A DNA stretch of 64,000 nt from Monomorium pharaonis (taxonomy: Eukaryota; Arthropoda; Insecta; Hymenoptera; Formicidae): assembly GCF_013373865.1 (NCBI RefSeq), contig NC_050469.1, positions 16,735,046 through 16,799,045 on the forward strand, given 5' to 3'. How positions within the stretch are numbered: the stretch's first letter is position 1; the number at the start of each line of letters is the position of its first letter. The position numbers and the translations under genes are program-made. Positions 11,371-23,239 of this stretch are shown in pieces. The notes beneath the pieces are model-generated. The model searched no databases, was not told the DNA's origin, and was given only the letters and a program-made list of their open reading frames with translations.

Positions 11371-11450
11371 TGCGTTCGCAAACATCACCCGAGTGCCTCA
11401 TGTATCTACACCCGAGTACTCCCAGCCTCCCATATATAATTTTAAACAAT
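11371..11450. repeat. Relic resembling a Harbinger terminus
   Basis: TAA followed by AGCTGCGTTCGCAAACATCA, close to the Harbinger terminus GGCTGCGTTCGGAAACA at 13591. A reverse copy is at 52148-52210. It ends just before RG gene copy B and may contain its promoter. Confidence 0.4.
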
Positions 11451-11460
11451 CAAAGACATC

Positions 11461-12667
11461 ATGGCGGCTGATAAGGAAGTAACGTAAGTATATCGTGCTA
11501 TTACAACAATTAAGAAATTTGTAATAAAAATAATTAAATAATTTAATTTCAGGTTAATGGAAATTGATACGGCGGGCGATGAAATCATCGCCAATGCAGC
11601 TTCTCAAATCGAGAAGCTGCATATGCAAGAAATCGCTCATGCAGCTTCTCGAGTTGAGAAGCTGCAAAAGATAAGTGTACCGGCGACGGCCTCGGCACCG
11701 CCACCGCAGGCGGTCCCACTACCACCACCACCACCGCCGACGACGACGACATTGGCCCCGCCGCCACCGCCGACGACGACGACATTGGCCCCGCCGCTGC
11801 CAACGGAAACGGCTCTACCATCGCCGTCGCAGCCGACGTCGGCGTCGGCCCCCGCACCACCGCCGACAACGTCGGCCCCGCTGACGTGGTGGGCCCCGAC
11901 ATGGCCGTCCTCACCGACATGGTCGGTCACGCCCTGGGGGATTTATTTAACACCACCGCCACCGCCACCGCCACAGCAGGTGGAAAGACGTAAGTAAAAA
12001 AAAAAAGATTTACAGAACACAAAGTTATCTGAACAGAATGAATTCATTCGCAAAAGAAAAACGTATGCGAAAATACCTGCTCTAACAGAAAAGTTACAAG
12101 TTTATTGATTATTAAAATACAAATAGCCAATAAATTTCCAACTTTTCTGTAAGAACAGAATTTGCGAATACGTTTTTCTTGCGAATGAATTCAAGAATCG
12201 AGCTCCTATCTTTATATATTGATATCAAGGTTTGGCCCATGATAAAGATCAATTTTTGTAATGCGACAGTGCAGCACAGCCACCTACAAAAAATGGTCTT
12301 TATCACGGACCAGACCATGATATGTTTATGATATTTTGAGCTGCTGAACATAAATCCAGTGTCAGAATTGCCCATCACTCACCATTTTCCACATACAGAG
12401 CAATTATTACAATTTTTAAGGTTTTTAGGCTACCTTTTTAATGCTCAGATAACTTTTTATTTTTTGTGTGCCTGTTACATAAAAAATTAAAATAATATTT
12501 CATTAATCATCTTTATTTTTATTACAGCTCGTCGATGGCAACGTGCTGGGAGAAGCGTTGCCCGCAGGCGAGAGCGCGGGCGAGGCCGCGGGCAAGGTAA
12601 TAACCAAAGGGGCCGTGGAAGAGGCCAAGGTGGGCCTCAAAATATTAACATCAGTTACCATTATTAG
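11461..12667 (+). CDS. RG-box small spliced gene, copy B
   Basis: Three coding exons: 11461-11483, 11553-11989 and 12528-12667, predicted 199 aa, with phases identical to copy A. Features are an acidic start, two copies of the motif HAASQIEKLH/HAASRVEKLQ, a Pro/Thr/Ala-rich middle, a polyproline stretch, and a basic tail with several GRGRG blocks ending QNINISYHY. Intron 2 is enlarged by hairpin MITEs. The reading frame and all splice sites are intact although the protein middle differs strongly from the other copies, which suggests constraint on the ends rather than on the middle. Function unknown. Confidence 0.72.
12038..12465. mobile_element. Two palindromic MITEs inside intron 2 of copy B
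   Basis: The first, about 12038-12192, has arms GAATTCATTCGCAA...AAACGTAT and the complement CTTGCGAATGAATTC; relatives are near 22170-22310, 45020-45140 and 51575-51700. The second, about 12228-12335, has arms TTTGGCCCATGATAAAG and CTTTATCACGGACCAGA. Confidence 0.6.
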
Positions 12668-13590
12668 GTAAGCAATATGGAAAAAAATTACTATCATGTG
12701 ACAGTAGCTGTGGACTACTTTGATCCACAGCTATTACCACATCACATTAATTTAATAAATAAATATTTTCTATTGTTCCAGATTTTATTCAACTGCCAGA
12801 TGCAACAAAATATATTTTTATTAATGTACCTTAATGTTGCCAAAATAAAAAATAAAAAATAAATAAATATTTTATTTTAACCTTACAATAAATAAATCCA
12901 GTTACCTTGACATAGTCATAGGCTGCAACTTTATCTAGTAACTGTCATACATTCTGTATAATCTAGATATATGGAAATATGCCAGTAAGTCTTAGTCAAA
13001 ACTAAAAAGTAAGTATTTAAATAAAATTTTTTTTGTATTTGTAATTATATTATACAGTTATTGATAATAAATTTGTCCATGTTTTACTTAACATATAATC
13101 ATATGCCGACTTGTAATGTTAAATAAAATCATGACTTACATTTGTAAATAGCCTTTAATTAAATAACCTACGCTGTCATCTCCAAAGTTGACAAGCTTGA
13201 GAAATTTCCATAAGAGCCACGCTTTCTCATTACAAGTCGACACATGATTATATGTTACAAGAGCATTAATAATTATCAATAACTGTAAGAAAACACTCAA
13301 TAAATTACCAATTACAACAATAAATATAATGCTATATTAATTAAACTGATACACAGAGAATGAAAAGTAAAATATGGGAGAATGACATGTCGCTCTATAT
13401 TTGAAAAGTCAATCATCTCTCATATACCTTAATACAAAAAGAAATTTTGAATGTGATCTTTGTAAAAAAGAATTGTATTAATTAGAATGAATTGTTTTGG
13501 GAACAAAGTAATTTAAAAAATATTTACTTTTTAGTTTTTGATTTAACTAAAAATCCATATATCTAGCTCGCATAGAATGTATGACAGTTA
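12668..13590 (+). other. 3' part of RG unit copy B up to the Harbinger
   Basis: Holds the 3' UTR intron (GTAAGCAA after the stop; acceptor GTTCCAG at about 12781) with the GACAGTAGCTGTGGA hairpin at 12697-12745. It then has sequence matching 50250-50640 of copy D up to GCATAGAATG...CAGTTA, where the Harbinger is inserted. No further gene. Confidence 0.6.
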
Positions 13591-13969
13591 GGCTGCGTTC
13601 GGAAACATCCACTGGTGGTGTGGTTGCGTGATTTCAGTGGAGAAGTAGTGGGGATATCGTGTGCTCTCGAGTGTGGAAGGTTTCCGAACGCTACGTGTGA
13701 CACTGAGGTGCGCTGAGGAACGAATGGACGCTGTGCCTGCATGTGTCTAGTAGGTTATCTTTTAATTACATTCACTTTAATAAAATTCTGGGTAGGGGAT
13801 GGTCAATTAAATTGATTGCTCATATGGATGAATTATATATATCTTGTAGAGTTTAATTTCTCATAAAATATTACAATTAAATATTACATTAACAAAAATA
13901 TTAAATTTAATTTTTTTAATTATATATTTAATTTTTTCTTTCCTAATGATATTCTTATGATAATATTAG

Positions 13970-14190
13970 GATTCTTACTGGATTTTATATCGGGACCAGT
14001 ATCCGTTAGTTTCACGTCGGCGGCGGCGATTATCATCGCTACCAGCCAGGTAAAAGGATATCCCTGGGCTCAAAGTTTCCTGTACCAAGTTCGTACAAGT
14101 CTGGCGAAGTATTTTCGAGCACATCGGCGAGACGAGTTGTTGGTATACCGCTTTGGGAATTGTCTGTATTGCTTTTTTCTACTTCTTCGA
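13970..14190 (+). pseudogene. Captured SLC26-like sulfate transporter exon, left arm
   Basis: A 221-nt segment with an acceptor ATATTAG before it and a donor GTAAGTGC after it, so it is one exon with its intron edges. The translation begins GFLLDFISGPVSV and TSAAAIIIATSQVK, which I recognise as the membrane core of SLC26/SulP anion transporters. A one-base insertion after CAGGTAAAA and a one-base loss near the end break the frame relative to the right-arm copy. No other exon of such a gene is present. Confidence 0.7.
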
Positions 14191-14684
14191 GTAAGTGCAA
14201 CACTATTGTATTACATTTGCATTTCAGTTTAATTTACCTGTTGTTTCGGTACTTAAACAGTCCGGCCACAATTCTCTTTCAATCATTTATTATATTGACA
14301 TTGTTAAAAGTAGAATTTAAATGAGTTTAACCTGACAGACATAATGCTGTCTCACCTTGTTCCGAGTTTGTCTAAATTAGTTACTGCACGATTGTTGGCA
14401 ACATAACTGCAACATTAAGACGTTTGGCTATCCGGGCATATAGTTGCTAAAAGATTACAATACTTTTTTTCGGTGATTTTTGAAATCCAGCTTGTTCACT
14501 GACAAGCGATTAATTATTGCACATGGATTTAACCAATTATGTTAAATCACGAACAAGATTGCGTTTAACACTTATCAAAAAATAAAGTGTGATTTTTTAG
14601 TAACCAACTTTACATATTGTTATATATATATATATTTAAACCTAGTTTTTTTAATTCTTGGTTTTTATTATAGATTATATTATA

Positions 14685-16928
14685 ATGGATAGACAAATTA
14701 TTATTATTATAATCAATGTAATGGCTGGACACAATATTTTAAGAACAGTTGTTAAAAGACTATCGTATGAAGATAGTAGTGATGATGAATGTGAGAGATG
14801 GCATCAGGAAGCAAACATGCTTCAAGTGCGGCTTCTTGACCGAGATTTAAACCACGTTGTAAGAGTTAGAAATTATGTCACCATGACAATACCAAATTAT
14901 ACAGAAAGGCAATTTAGAGAACATTTTCGAATGTCTAGAAGAACATTCGAAAACTTAGAGCAAATATTAACACCTTATTTAATAAGAACAGCAGAAACTG
15001 GAAGAAATACTTTAAATGTGAGGACACAATTACTCGCAGTTTTGTGGATACTCGCAACTCCTGATTCTTTCAGGTAGTTAGTAGTTGTCAATAAGTTTGT
15101 TAAATACATGCAGTTTTTATATTCGAAAAAAGTAATAAAGTGCAATTTTTTTAAAGATCTGTGTCTGACCGTTTTGGTATCAGTAAATCACTCGTACATG
15201 ATTCCTTAAAGAGAGTGGTGGCTGCCTTAAATAATATAGTCGATAGATTTATCAAATGGCCGGTTGGTGACCGATTAAATGATGTTAAATGTCGATTTTC
15301 TCAAATTGGATCACTTCCTGATGTTGTTGGGGCAATTGACGGATGTCACGTTGCTATTCCTGCACCTAAAGTAAGTTATAAGGAGTGTGTTTCCACTGAG
15401 TACGTCACGTATCGCGTCATTTATTCTATTGACTTAAGCTGAGAGCACACGATGCTTTTTTACCTGCTGGATCGCTTGCTCGCGCCTGTGGTATGCATTC
15501 TGATTGACTCTCATAATTGTAACTATCAAGAAGAACCAATCAGGACATGTAGCACAGGCGCGAGCAAGCAATCCAGCAGGTAAAAAAGCATCGTGTGCTC
15601 TAGGCTTTATTCTATTGTATCATTTGAAGATACAAATCTGAATGAGCTGATAGAATAGATAATGCGACACGTAAGTCCTGGTCTACAACCTTGCTTTAAT
15701 AAATAATTTAAGCTCTAAGCTTTAAGAATTAACCAATCACAATCGCATTTGACAAGAATAATCAATTATGATTGATCAATTCTTAAAGCTTAGAGCTTAA
15801 ATTATTTATTAAAGCAAGGTTGTAGACCAGGACTAACGCACTTAGTAAAAACGCACTCAAACTTGTTTTAAAATATAAATCTTTGTATTACAGTATCAGA
15901 TAAATTTTTAGTAAAAAAATAAAATAATACCAGGAATAAGAAGTATGTGACGATATGAGTAGGTTCGATCATTGTTTTATCTTTTTTGATTTATGAAAAG
16001 ATATGCCATTTATCGAGTCTACAATTATCGGTAGCAGTGTGCAGAAGAGTGCCTTTAGTATTCTTTATTGAAGGGGAAAAAATTATATTTATTTGCCATT
16101 ATTTTAAATCAGAAAATAGAGTTTAATAAGAGAAATTTTTATTATCTTGTATTTTGATTCTGTGTTTGTAGATACATCCGATTTCTTATAGAACTAGAAA
16201 GAAGGAATATGCCATAACACTGCAGGCTGTGTGTGATGCAAACCTTATGTTTACAGACTGTTTTGTTGGTTTTGCTGGATCCGTTCACGATGCGAGGATT
16301 TTCAGGAATTCTGACCTCTGGCATGCAGTAATGGCGAATACAAATGCCTTCTTCCCTAATAAAGAATACATCATAGGTGATAAAGCCTATCCTGTCTTGT
16401 CGTGGTGTTTAACTCCATACATCAACAGAGGCAATATTACCGAGGTATAATTAATTATTGGAAAATTTAATTTTTTTATTTCGTGAATGTTTGTAATAAT
16501 TATGCTTTAGTTTTAAATTTATATGTTTTTGAATACAGAAATGTTTCTGACGTCTGCAAAGTTTGTTGATGGAATTAAATTTTTTTTCTTTGTTATAGGC
16601 ACAAAAGAATTTCAATGAGCAGTTATCAAAAATGAGGCAGGTTATTGAAAGAGCTTTCGCTCTTCTTAAAGGACGATTCCGACGATTAAAATATTTGGAT
16701 ATGAGTTGCGCTCACCTGATACCCTATGTCATTTTGGCATGTTGTGTATTACATAACATTTGCCTCGAAGGTTGTGAAGACGTTGAGGATTTTATACAGG
16801 ATATAGAAGATTATGATGATGATAATGCAAATGATTTCCATCCTAATCGGTTACCTGATGACGATAGGGGATTGATCCGCCGAGATTATTTAACGGCCCT
16901 CTTGATACACAATGCATTAGAAATGTAA
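14685..16928 (+). CDS. Harbinger DDE transposase (HARBI1-like)
   Basis: Four exons: 14685-15073, 15157-15370, 16172-16444, 16599-16928, giving 401 aa with consistent phases and GT-AG junctions. The catalytic residues are visible: D191 in VVGAIDGCH, D241 in GSVHDARIFRNS and E309 in QVIERAFALLKGRFRR. The region around 133-150 (SDRFGISKSLVHDSLKRV) looks like the helix-turn-helix found in this family. Length matches the usual 350-450 aa. It would cut and join the element ends in the nucleus, normally together with a SANT/Myb partner such as the minus-strand gene next to it. Intron 2 holds two MITEs. The frame is fully open, so it may be active or recently so. The exact start is uncertain; an acceptor at about 14673 suggests an upstream noncoding exon. 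Confidence 0.88.
15441..15603. mobile_element. Hairpin MITE in transposase intron 2
   Basis: Near-perfect arms: GAGCACACGATGCTTTTTTA at the left and its complement ending CATCGTGTGCTC at about 15601. Target duplication not clear. Confidence 0.7.
15675..15833. mobile_element. Hairpin MITE with TAA target duplication
   Basis: Arms GTCCTGGTCTACAACCTTGC and its complement, with TAA at 15672-15674 and 15834-15836. The 3-bp duplication suggests mobilisation by a Harbinger-type transposase. It lies in transposase intron 2. Confidence 0.8.
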
Positions 16929-17722
16929 TATCACAATAATAAAATTTATTAAAAAATTAGTATTAACATTTATTTATACAAAATAAGCAACTTCTCAATA
17001 TTTATAAATTTATTTTTATTTTGACATAAATTTAACATTATTTTATTATCACAAGATTAAATCAGTATTTCTTATTATAAAATAACATTATTAAAATCAA
17101 TAATTAGTCAGTCTGTTTTATAGCATAGATAGGAATAAAATATGTGTCATTATCATTATAAAAAGCTTCCGGATAAATGTAGCGTACTGAAACAGTGTTC
17201 GCAAAATATTGGCTTAATGCTGTTTTAATACGCGACATTCACCTGAAAGCCTTTCATAATGATAATGATAAGATCAATAGTATAAAATCCTTAAAACCAA
17301 AATACATATGTAATACTGTATGTAATATATATATGTAATATCTTTCGCAAATATATTCTAACAAAATATTAATATAAACCTTATTTTGCTATGCAATAGC
17401 TATACTTATAAGTATACTTTCGAACTATATGTATGTTAAAACCAAATAATAAACATATATATGTAATAACGTTATAAAATATTTTGTTTATAAGAAAATA
17501 AATATGAAAATATCTCATAAGGTTTATCCCGTAAGTTTGAGCATTGTTTTAGTCACATTGTAAAAATGTAGTATTGCAACACTCGAGGAGACGTTATTAG
17601 CGCTATAAGCATCTATCTTCATTGTTTATTAAAAGTAGGATAAGAATAGATGCTGATAGCGTTAATACTGTCTTTCCGAACATAAAAATTGTAATTTTAT
17701 ATAACTGTTATATTAAATGAAC

Positions 17723-19350
17723 TTACAATTTATCGATTAATTTATTCATTATCTCTTTGTAGGCATCTATCACATTTTTTGATTCAGCTATAGCTTCTCT
17801 GTGACGTCGTTCCTTCGCTTCTTCCCGAACTTTTGCATCCGCAATAAGAGCGGCAGACCAGTCTTTTAATTCTCGCTGAATTTTAGTCATTTTCTTTTTT
17901 CTTTGGTAAGGAATTTCTTCAGACTGAGTTGAAGTTTCAGAATCTTCATTTATTTCTTCAAAATTGCCTTCAGAATTGGAAGGCATTTTTCTCTTGTTAA
18001 GACTAGACGCAACAGCGACAGGTTTAACGCATGGTTTTTCTCCTAAAACGTCTTCTAATTCCTCATAAAACTTGCAAGTTTTGGGATCATTACCAGATTG
18101 ATTATTATGATCCTTTACTTCTGTGTACTTCCTTTTGATATCTTTCCACTTGTTTTCGCATTGAATTGCAGTTTTCTTCCTCCATTCAGAAGACGTCTTT
18201 TGTAATTCTTCGCAGATTAAAGCCCACACATCCCGACTCTTCATAGTTTTGAAACGTTTTTGATAATCTCGCCAAAGATAGATGAGACACTTTACTTCGT
18301 TGTCATCTCTCCAAGATGCTGTTGATGAAACTGCAAAAATTACATAGACAATAATATTATAAAGTACTTATATTATTAAGTAATTATAAAGTACTTCTAC
18401 AATAAGTTGCAAACGCCCAAATACATTTGCTATATTTTATCTGCATAGTGACGAAATTCAAAGATTGAAAATGATAACGTTGATCATAGATGCATCCTCA
18501 TATGACATAAATCAGCAAATGAGAGATATTCTGATGATGTACAAAGTGCGACAATGTGCTTATTTTGCGAGAAACAACACAATTAATTCATTATTATTAA
18601 AACAATCCAGATGGTGCAATGTTATGTTGTTACTAGTAACAAAATATAAATAAATGTTTGACTATTATATTCAGAATGATTTTATCTGAATGCCTTGTCG
18701 CCAGTTGCAAAACTGTAATTAATTGCATCAATTTATCATTGGCATTCGCGAAAAATAACAAGGCCTTTGCAATTTATTGGATGTAGTATCGGTAGCGGAT
18801 GCACTGGATATATATCGGTAATCATTACATTCAAATAAACATTATAACCTAAAAGAGCACTAAAGGAGTAAAAGTAAAATTTTACCTGCTAAATTGCTAT
18901 GAACTTTGCTTGAACACCCTGCATCATTTGAACCATTGTCACATGACATTGATTCGTTGTTCTGTGATGTTGAAGCCTCATTATATAACTCTTGATTCAC
19001 ATATAAATTGAAAAACTCTAAAGTACTTTTAGACATAGGTACAGCAAAGATTTCATTTTCTGTAAAATAAAATAATTATATTTTAATCAATAACCAATAA
19101 TTACATAATTGTTGAAAAACTACTGTTTTATATCTATATATAATATAGAAATCTATAAGTATTAAAACTGAAAATAAAAAATTACAAAATAATCTTTAAC
19201 TTTATTCTTTATATAGTTTTGAAACTTATATAATAACTCGTCACCTTGTATATCTTGGATAAGTAAATTTCCATCGCTATTCAATAGAGGTTTGTCCTCA
19301 TTCATGACAACCTTGTGCCGACCCTGTATTAATATTATATTATTGAACAT
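17723..19350 (-). CDS. Harbinger SANT/Myb-like DNA-binding partner protein
   Basis: Minus-strand gene convergent with the transposase. The last exon, 18330-17723, encodes a trihelix/SANT domain (WRDDNEVKCLIYLWRDYQ, then SRDVWALICEEL and CENKWKDIKRKY), an acidic linker, and a charged helical C-terminus. The exon 19062-18886 joins it in phase (leaves 1 nt, receives 2 nt). A first exon near 19303-19180 starting MNEDKPLLNSDGNLL fits the family, but its donor could not be matched in phase, so the N-terminus is uncertain. In known PIF/Harbinger elements this protein binds the termini and helps import the transposase. No frame break was seen in the main exon. Confidence 0.75.
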
Positions 19351-19689
19351 TGTATGTATACTGATCTGTAATAAAAATTAATAAACTAAAAAAATTGTGT
19401 AATTTTTAGCAGTATATAAATAAACTAAATCTACTAAAAATATAATTATATATTAAACACAAAGTAAAACATTGGTCTAATTACATATAATAAAAAATCA
19501 ATGATAATTATACAAGTTAAGATAATTTTATTAATATTTAAAGTAAAGAACCTAAACCTAAATAGATATATTTTGGCATATTTGGCATATTGCATTACAC
19601 ATTACAAATTCAGCAGCATGATTACTTATACATGCAATCGGTTGAGGACATTTAAAAAAGGAAACAGTCAGCAATAATAATACATTATA

Positions 19690-20020
19690 TTGTTGGCGAT
19701 ATAAAAGCAACATGGCAACAACAAATGATTGATAACAAATTGATGCTGACATGTTGTTATCAACGCTGTACGATTGTTGGTAACGTAACTGCAACATCAA
19801 GATCTCAGATAGTCAAACGTCTTAATGTTGCAGTTATGTTGCCAACAATCGTGCAGTAACTAATTTAAACAAACTCGGAACAAGGTGAGACAGCATTATG
19901 TCTGTCAGGTTAAACTCATTTAAATTCTACTTTTAACAATGTCAAATTAATAGCAACGTGTCAGCATACATTTGTTATCAATCATTTATTGTTGCCATGT
20001 TGCTGTTATATGTTTATATT
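19690..20020. repeat. Palindromic insertion in right internal arm
   Basis: Arms GCAACATGGCAACAACAAAT (about 19710) and its complement ATTGTTGCCATGTTGCTG at about 19990. Between them lies sequence of the Harbinger inverted repeat (CAACAATCGTGCAGTAACTA). Confidence 0.5.
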
Positions 20021-20297
20021 TTAATTTACGTATGCAATTTCTAATAGCGAAGCAATAAAAATAATTTTATTTGTGATTTATTGATTGAGAAACTTATTGA
20101 AAATGATTATAAATTATTTAAAATTGATTAAAATTTAATTAATTCTTTACCGGTTTTTAATAACAAAATTATAATAGAAATCGGAATCACACTTCTAACT
20201 TTATTTAGTTTTAACATAATTTCAAGTCTATAGACTATAATAAATGATTGAAAGAGAATTGTGGCCGGACTTTACTGTCTAAGTACCGAAACAACAG

Positions 20298-20536
20298 CCC
20301 AGCTAACCAAACCCAAAGTAGAATCCCACAGCAAATCTATAGTCTACTGTGTCTGCATTAGGCTCGTGTTCTGTCGGACAGCGACTGCATTCGACTGATC
20401 TGCTTTTTTTCTGCTGCCAATATGCTGTCAGATTTTGTCCAGCAGATTCTGTCTACGAAACACAAGCCTAATGCGGACACAGTAGGCTATGGATCTGCTG
20501 TGTGGGATTCTGCTTTTGCAGATTTGGTTAGCTAGG
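20298..20536. mobile_element. Hairpin MITE (CCYAGCTAACCAAA ends)
   Basis: Terminal repeats CCCAGCTAACCAAACC and the complement of GATTTGGTTAGCTAGG. Comparison with the left arm of the Harbinger (ACCTGTTGTTTCGG at 14238) shows the empty site and an AG duplication at 20296-20297 and 20537-20538. Confidence 0.75.
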
Positions 20537-20585
20537 AGGTAAATTAAACTAAACTGCAAATGTAATGCAATAGTGTTGCACTTAC

Positions 20586-20806
20586 TCGAAGAAGTAGAAG
20601 AATGATTATACAGACAATTCCCAAAGCGGTATACCAACAACTCGTCTCGCCAATGTGCTCGAAAATACTTCGCCAGACTTGCACGAACTTGGTACCGGAA
20701 ACTTTGAGCCCAAGAATATCCTTTACTTGGCTGGTAGCGATGATAATCGCCGCCGCCAACATGAAACCAACGGATACTGATCCCGATATAAAATCTAGTA
20801 AGAATC
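20586..20806 (-). pseudogene. Captured SLC26-like sulfate transporter exon, right arm
   Basis: Mirror copy of 13970-14190, also 221 nt with native-looking splice acceptor and donor. Here the frame is intact across the exon: GFLLDFISGSVSV, then QVKDILGLKVSGTKFVQVW, ending IIILLLLR at the donor. The exon has 2 + 219 nt, so its phase is coherent. It is one exon of a multi-exon host gene and cannot encode a transporter alone, but spliced readthrough fusion is possible. Confidence 0.75.
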
Positions 20807-21343
20807 CTAATATCATCATAAGAATATCATAAATAACAATATGTAAAACAGAAATATATACTAAATATATCATGCAATTTTCTATCGTTACAATAGCATC
20901 ACAAAGTATAAATAAATGTTTGCAAATCCAACATGACATATTTACATGGAAACTATATAATAATAATTAAATCAATAAATTCTTACATGTATGTAAGAAA
21001 TATATATAACATTTTAATAAATAATAAGAAATATTTTTAATATTAATTAAGTTAACTTACGTTAGCTGTGATACGACTAGGTTCAGAGAGATTCACTATA
21101 GATTATTATTTACAAACATTGCGCATGCATGAAATCGGTGGCGCATGCATATAATTGCGCATGCGCCACCGATTCACACCGAGTCAACCCACTTTTTCGT
21201 CGGGTGGTTTAGTGGCACACGGTGTGCCACACTCACTATTTCCGAACGACCCCTCACGGACACACACCGAGTACACACGAGTGTTTCCGAACAGCTGGTG
21301 TGCACCAGTGTGTACCCAGTGTGTGTTTCCGAACGCAGCCTTA

Positions 21344-22615
21344 CTAAAAGAGAAATGTAAAGATAATCTTCGGCATCCATCAATGGCCACGTCCAACAAG
21401 CTAGCTGGGTGACACTAGCCTATATAATTTGTTATAATAATTCGAAATCTAAAAAAGATAGTTGTATGATAACTTTAAGAGCCACATAGTTGCAATCTTG
21501 TTCGTCTTGTCTGTTCTGGGTCTACTCGGAGCAAACCCAAGCAGACCAAAGCACTCTAATAAGTTGATTCCGATGACACCAACCTATTAGAGTGCGTTGG
21601 TCTGGTTGGGTTTGCTCCGAGTAGACTTATATCAAGTTATTCTCTTACCTGACTTGTCATATAAGATAATGGCATACTTGGAAAATGATACAAATTGCCT
21701 TGCTAATTCTCTATGATATTTCACTAAATTTACCTGGCACACTGTAAATTCTGAAGCTTCGATGTTAATTTTCTTTTGAAATGTTTCTTCCTCTCTTTTT
21801 TTTTAACTGAAATTTAAAACATAACACAAAGTATTACTCTTATCTCAGAATATTTATTTAACAAAAATGCAAATTTTGTGTAACTTATCTGATCTTCAAA
21901 TTAAGCACAGCTGTATTTCCCTCCGCAATGTAATCCACGATGTAATATACAGGTTATCATATCATTGCCGTGAAACTCGCCACAGATTAAAAATCTTTCC
22001 TCTTAATCTCTCTCTCCCTCTCTCTTTCTCTCTCTCTGCCTTCTTTCCTCCCTCGAAGTTCTCTTCCAATCGATGATTCACAAGTACCTCAAATAAAAAA
22101 CAATTCGCGAACTGTCTGCACATCTCCACAGAGAAAAACCTCGGAGAGATTTCTCTCTGGGGCTCGATTCTTGAATTCATTCCTATAAGAGAAATGTATT
22201 CACAAATTCTGTTCTTACAGATTATTGGCTATCATATATATGGCTTTTATTGCAACTTTTCTGTTAAAGCGGATATTTGCGCATACGTTTCTCTTGCGAA
22301 TAAATTCTTAAAAGACATTATTTAGACATAATAACATAATACTTCACGAAAACTGTCACAACAATCACAATAACATAATCTTCATCGTCATACGTCACTT
22401 CGCGCTAACCCCTGGCAACCATATAATCCATTAACACACGCCGTAATGACGAGATGCAAACGTCGTAGTGACGATGCAAATGACTGCGTTCCATTTTATT
22501 ACGTACATGATTAACATTGGACATTATTATGCATGAAACGGAACGTTACCCGAGAAGCATGCGAATGTGATCGCTGCTCGTGCCACTAACTATATTTCGT
22601 CGATATGACAGGTTT
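21344..22615 (+). other. RG unit copy B continued after the Harbinger
   Basis: Resumes the match to copy D (50640-52147): AGATAATC...GTTGGGTGA-type text, the CTTACCTGACTTG stretch at 21646, the CTCTCT-rich run at 22005-22040 and the GAAACGGAACGTTACCC block at 22535. A hairpin MITE with arms GTCTACTCGGAGCAAACCC lies at 21530-21626. No gene. Confidence 0.65.
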
Positions 22616-22977
22616 CCTAAATAACCCGAGGCGCATAACACACAAGCGCCTCTTGCATCAAAAGTGTGAAAGTGACATTTTCTGATCTGAGAAGTCGATG
22701 ACGATAACGATAACGACGTTTCTTAAATGAAAATTTTAACATTTGGACTTTGCGTCGTAATATCTCCTCTCGTAGGGTACGTAGGGGAGAAATACAAATA
22801 GTTTTCTTATACAAATCGACCCCAAGCTTTCGATTGAGCTTAGTTAGAACTCGATCCGTTTAGCCGTTTCTGAGTTCCGATAATCTTGGATGCTCGCAAG
22901 TCACGTACTCGCGTAAAGAGCACGGTCGGGCTCGCGCTGCGCTTTCACTTGGCGCGAGCCACTACCGTGTCTCTTGA
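22616..22977 (-). repeat. ~360-bp terminal unit of RG element, copy B end
   Basis: Reverse-orientation match to 44207-44556. It contains GAAAGTGACATTTTCTGAT, a GTTTCTTAAATGAAAATTT block and ends with the ~30-nt hairpin motif at 22948-22977 (CACTACCGTGTCTCTTGA). Confidence 0.7.
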
Positions 22978-23239
22978 TAAAATGTTCATGCATCAATCAA
23001 TGTATCAATAAATGTCAAATAAAATGTCTATGTATCAACCAAGCTGTATTAAATTGAATTAAATTATAATTTGAATTAAAGTCAATTATATTAAATTAAA
23101 TAAAAAATCAAAATGTCAATTGAATAATATTAAATTAGAGTTAAACTATCAAAGTCGCGAATTGAATAGAATTAAATTAAATTAATTTGTAATTAAATTA
23201 TATTAAAATTGAATTAATTTGAATTAAATTTCCAAACGG
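22978..23239. other. AT-rich TTAAAT low-complexity spacer
   Basis: Runs of AATTAAATT; similar to 33660-33900. No gene. Confidence 0.5.

Larger units (their letters stand above)
13591..21340 (+). mobile_element. Complete PIF/Harbinger DNA transposon
   Basis: Terminal inverted repeats GGCTGCGTTCGGAAACA (13591) and its complement ending at 21340, flanked by TTA at 13588-13590 and 21341-21343, the 3-bp target duplication typical of PIF/Harbinger. The empty site is visible in copy D, where ATGGCAGTTATTA runs through at about 50620. Inside are a DDE transposase (plus), a SANT/Myb-like gene (minus), and long inverted repeats (13930-14420 against 19810-20835), each with a captured exon. The motif TTCCGAAC is repeated near both ends and may be a transposase-binding site. 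Several MITEs are nested within it. Confidence 0.88.
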
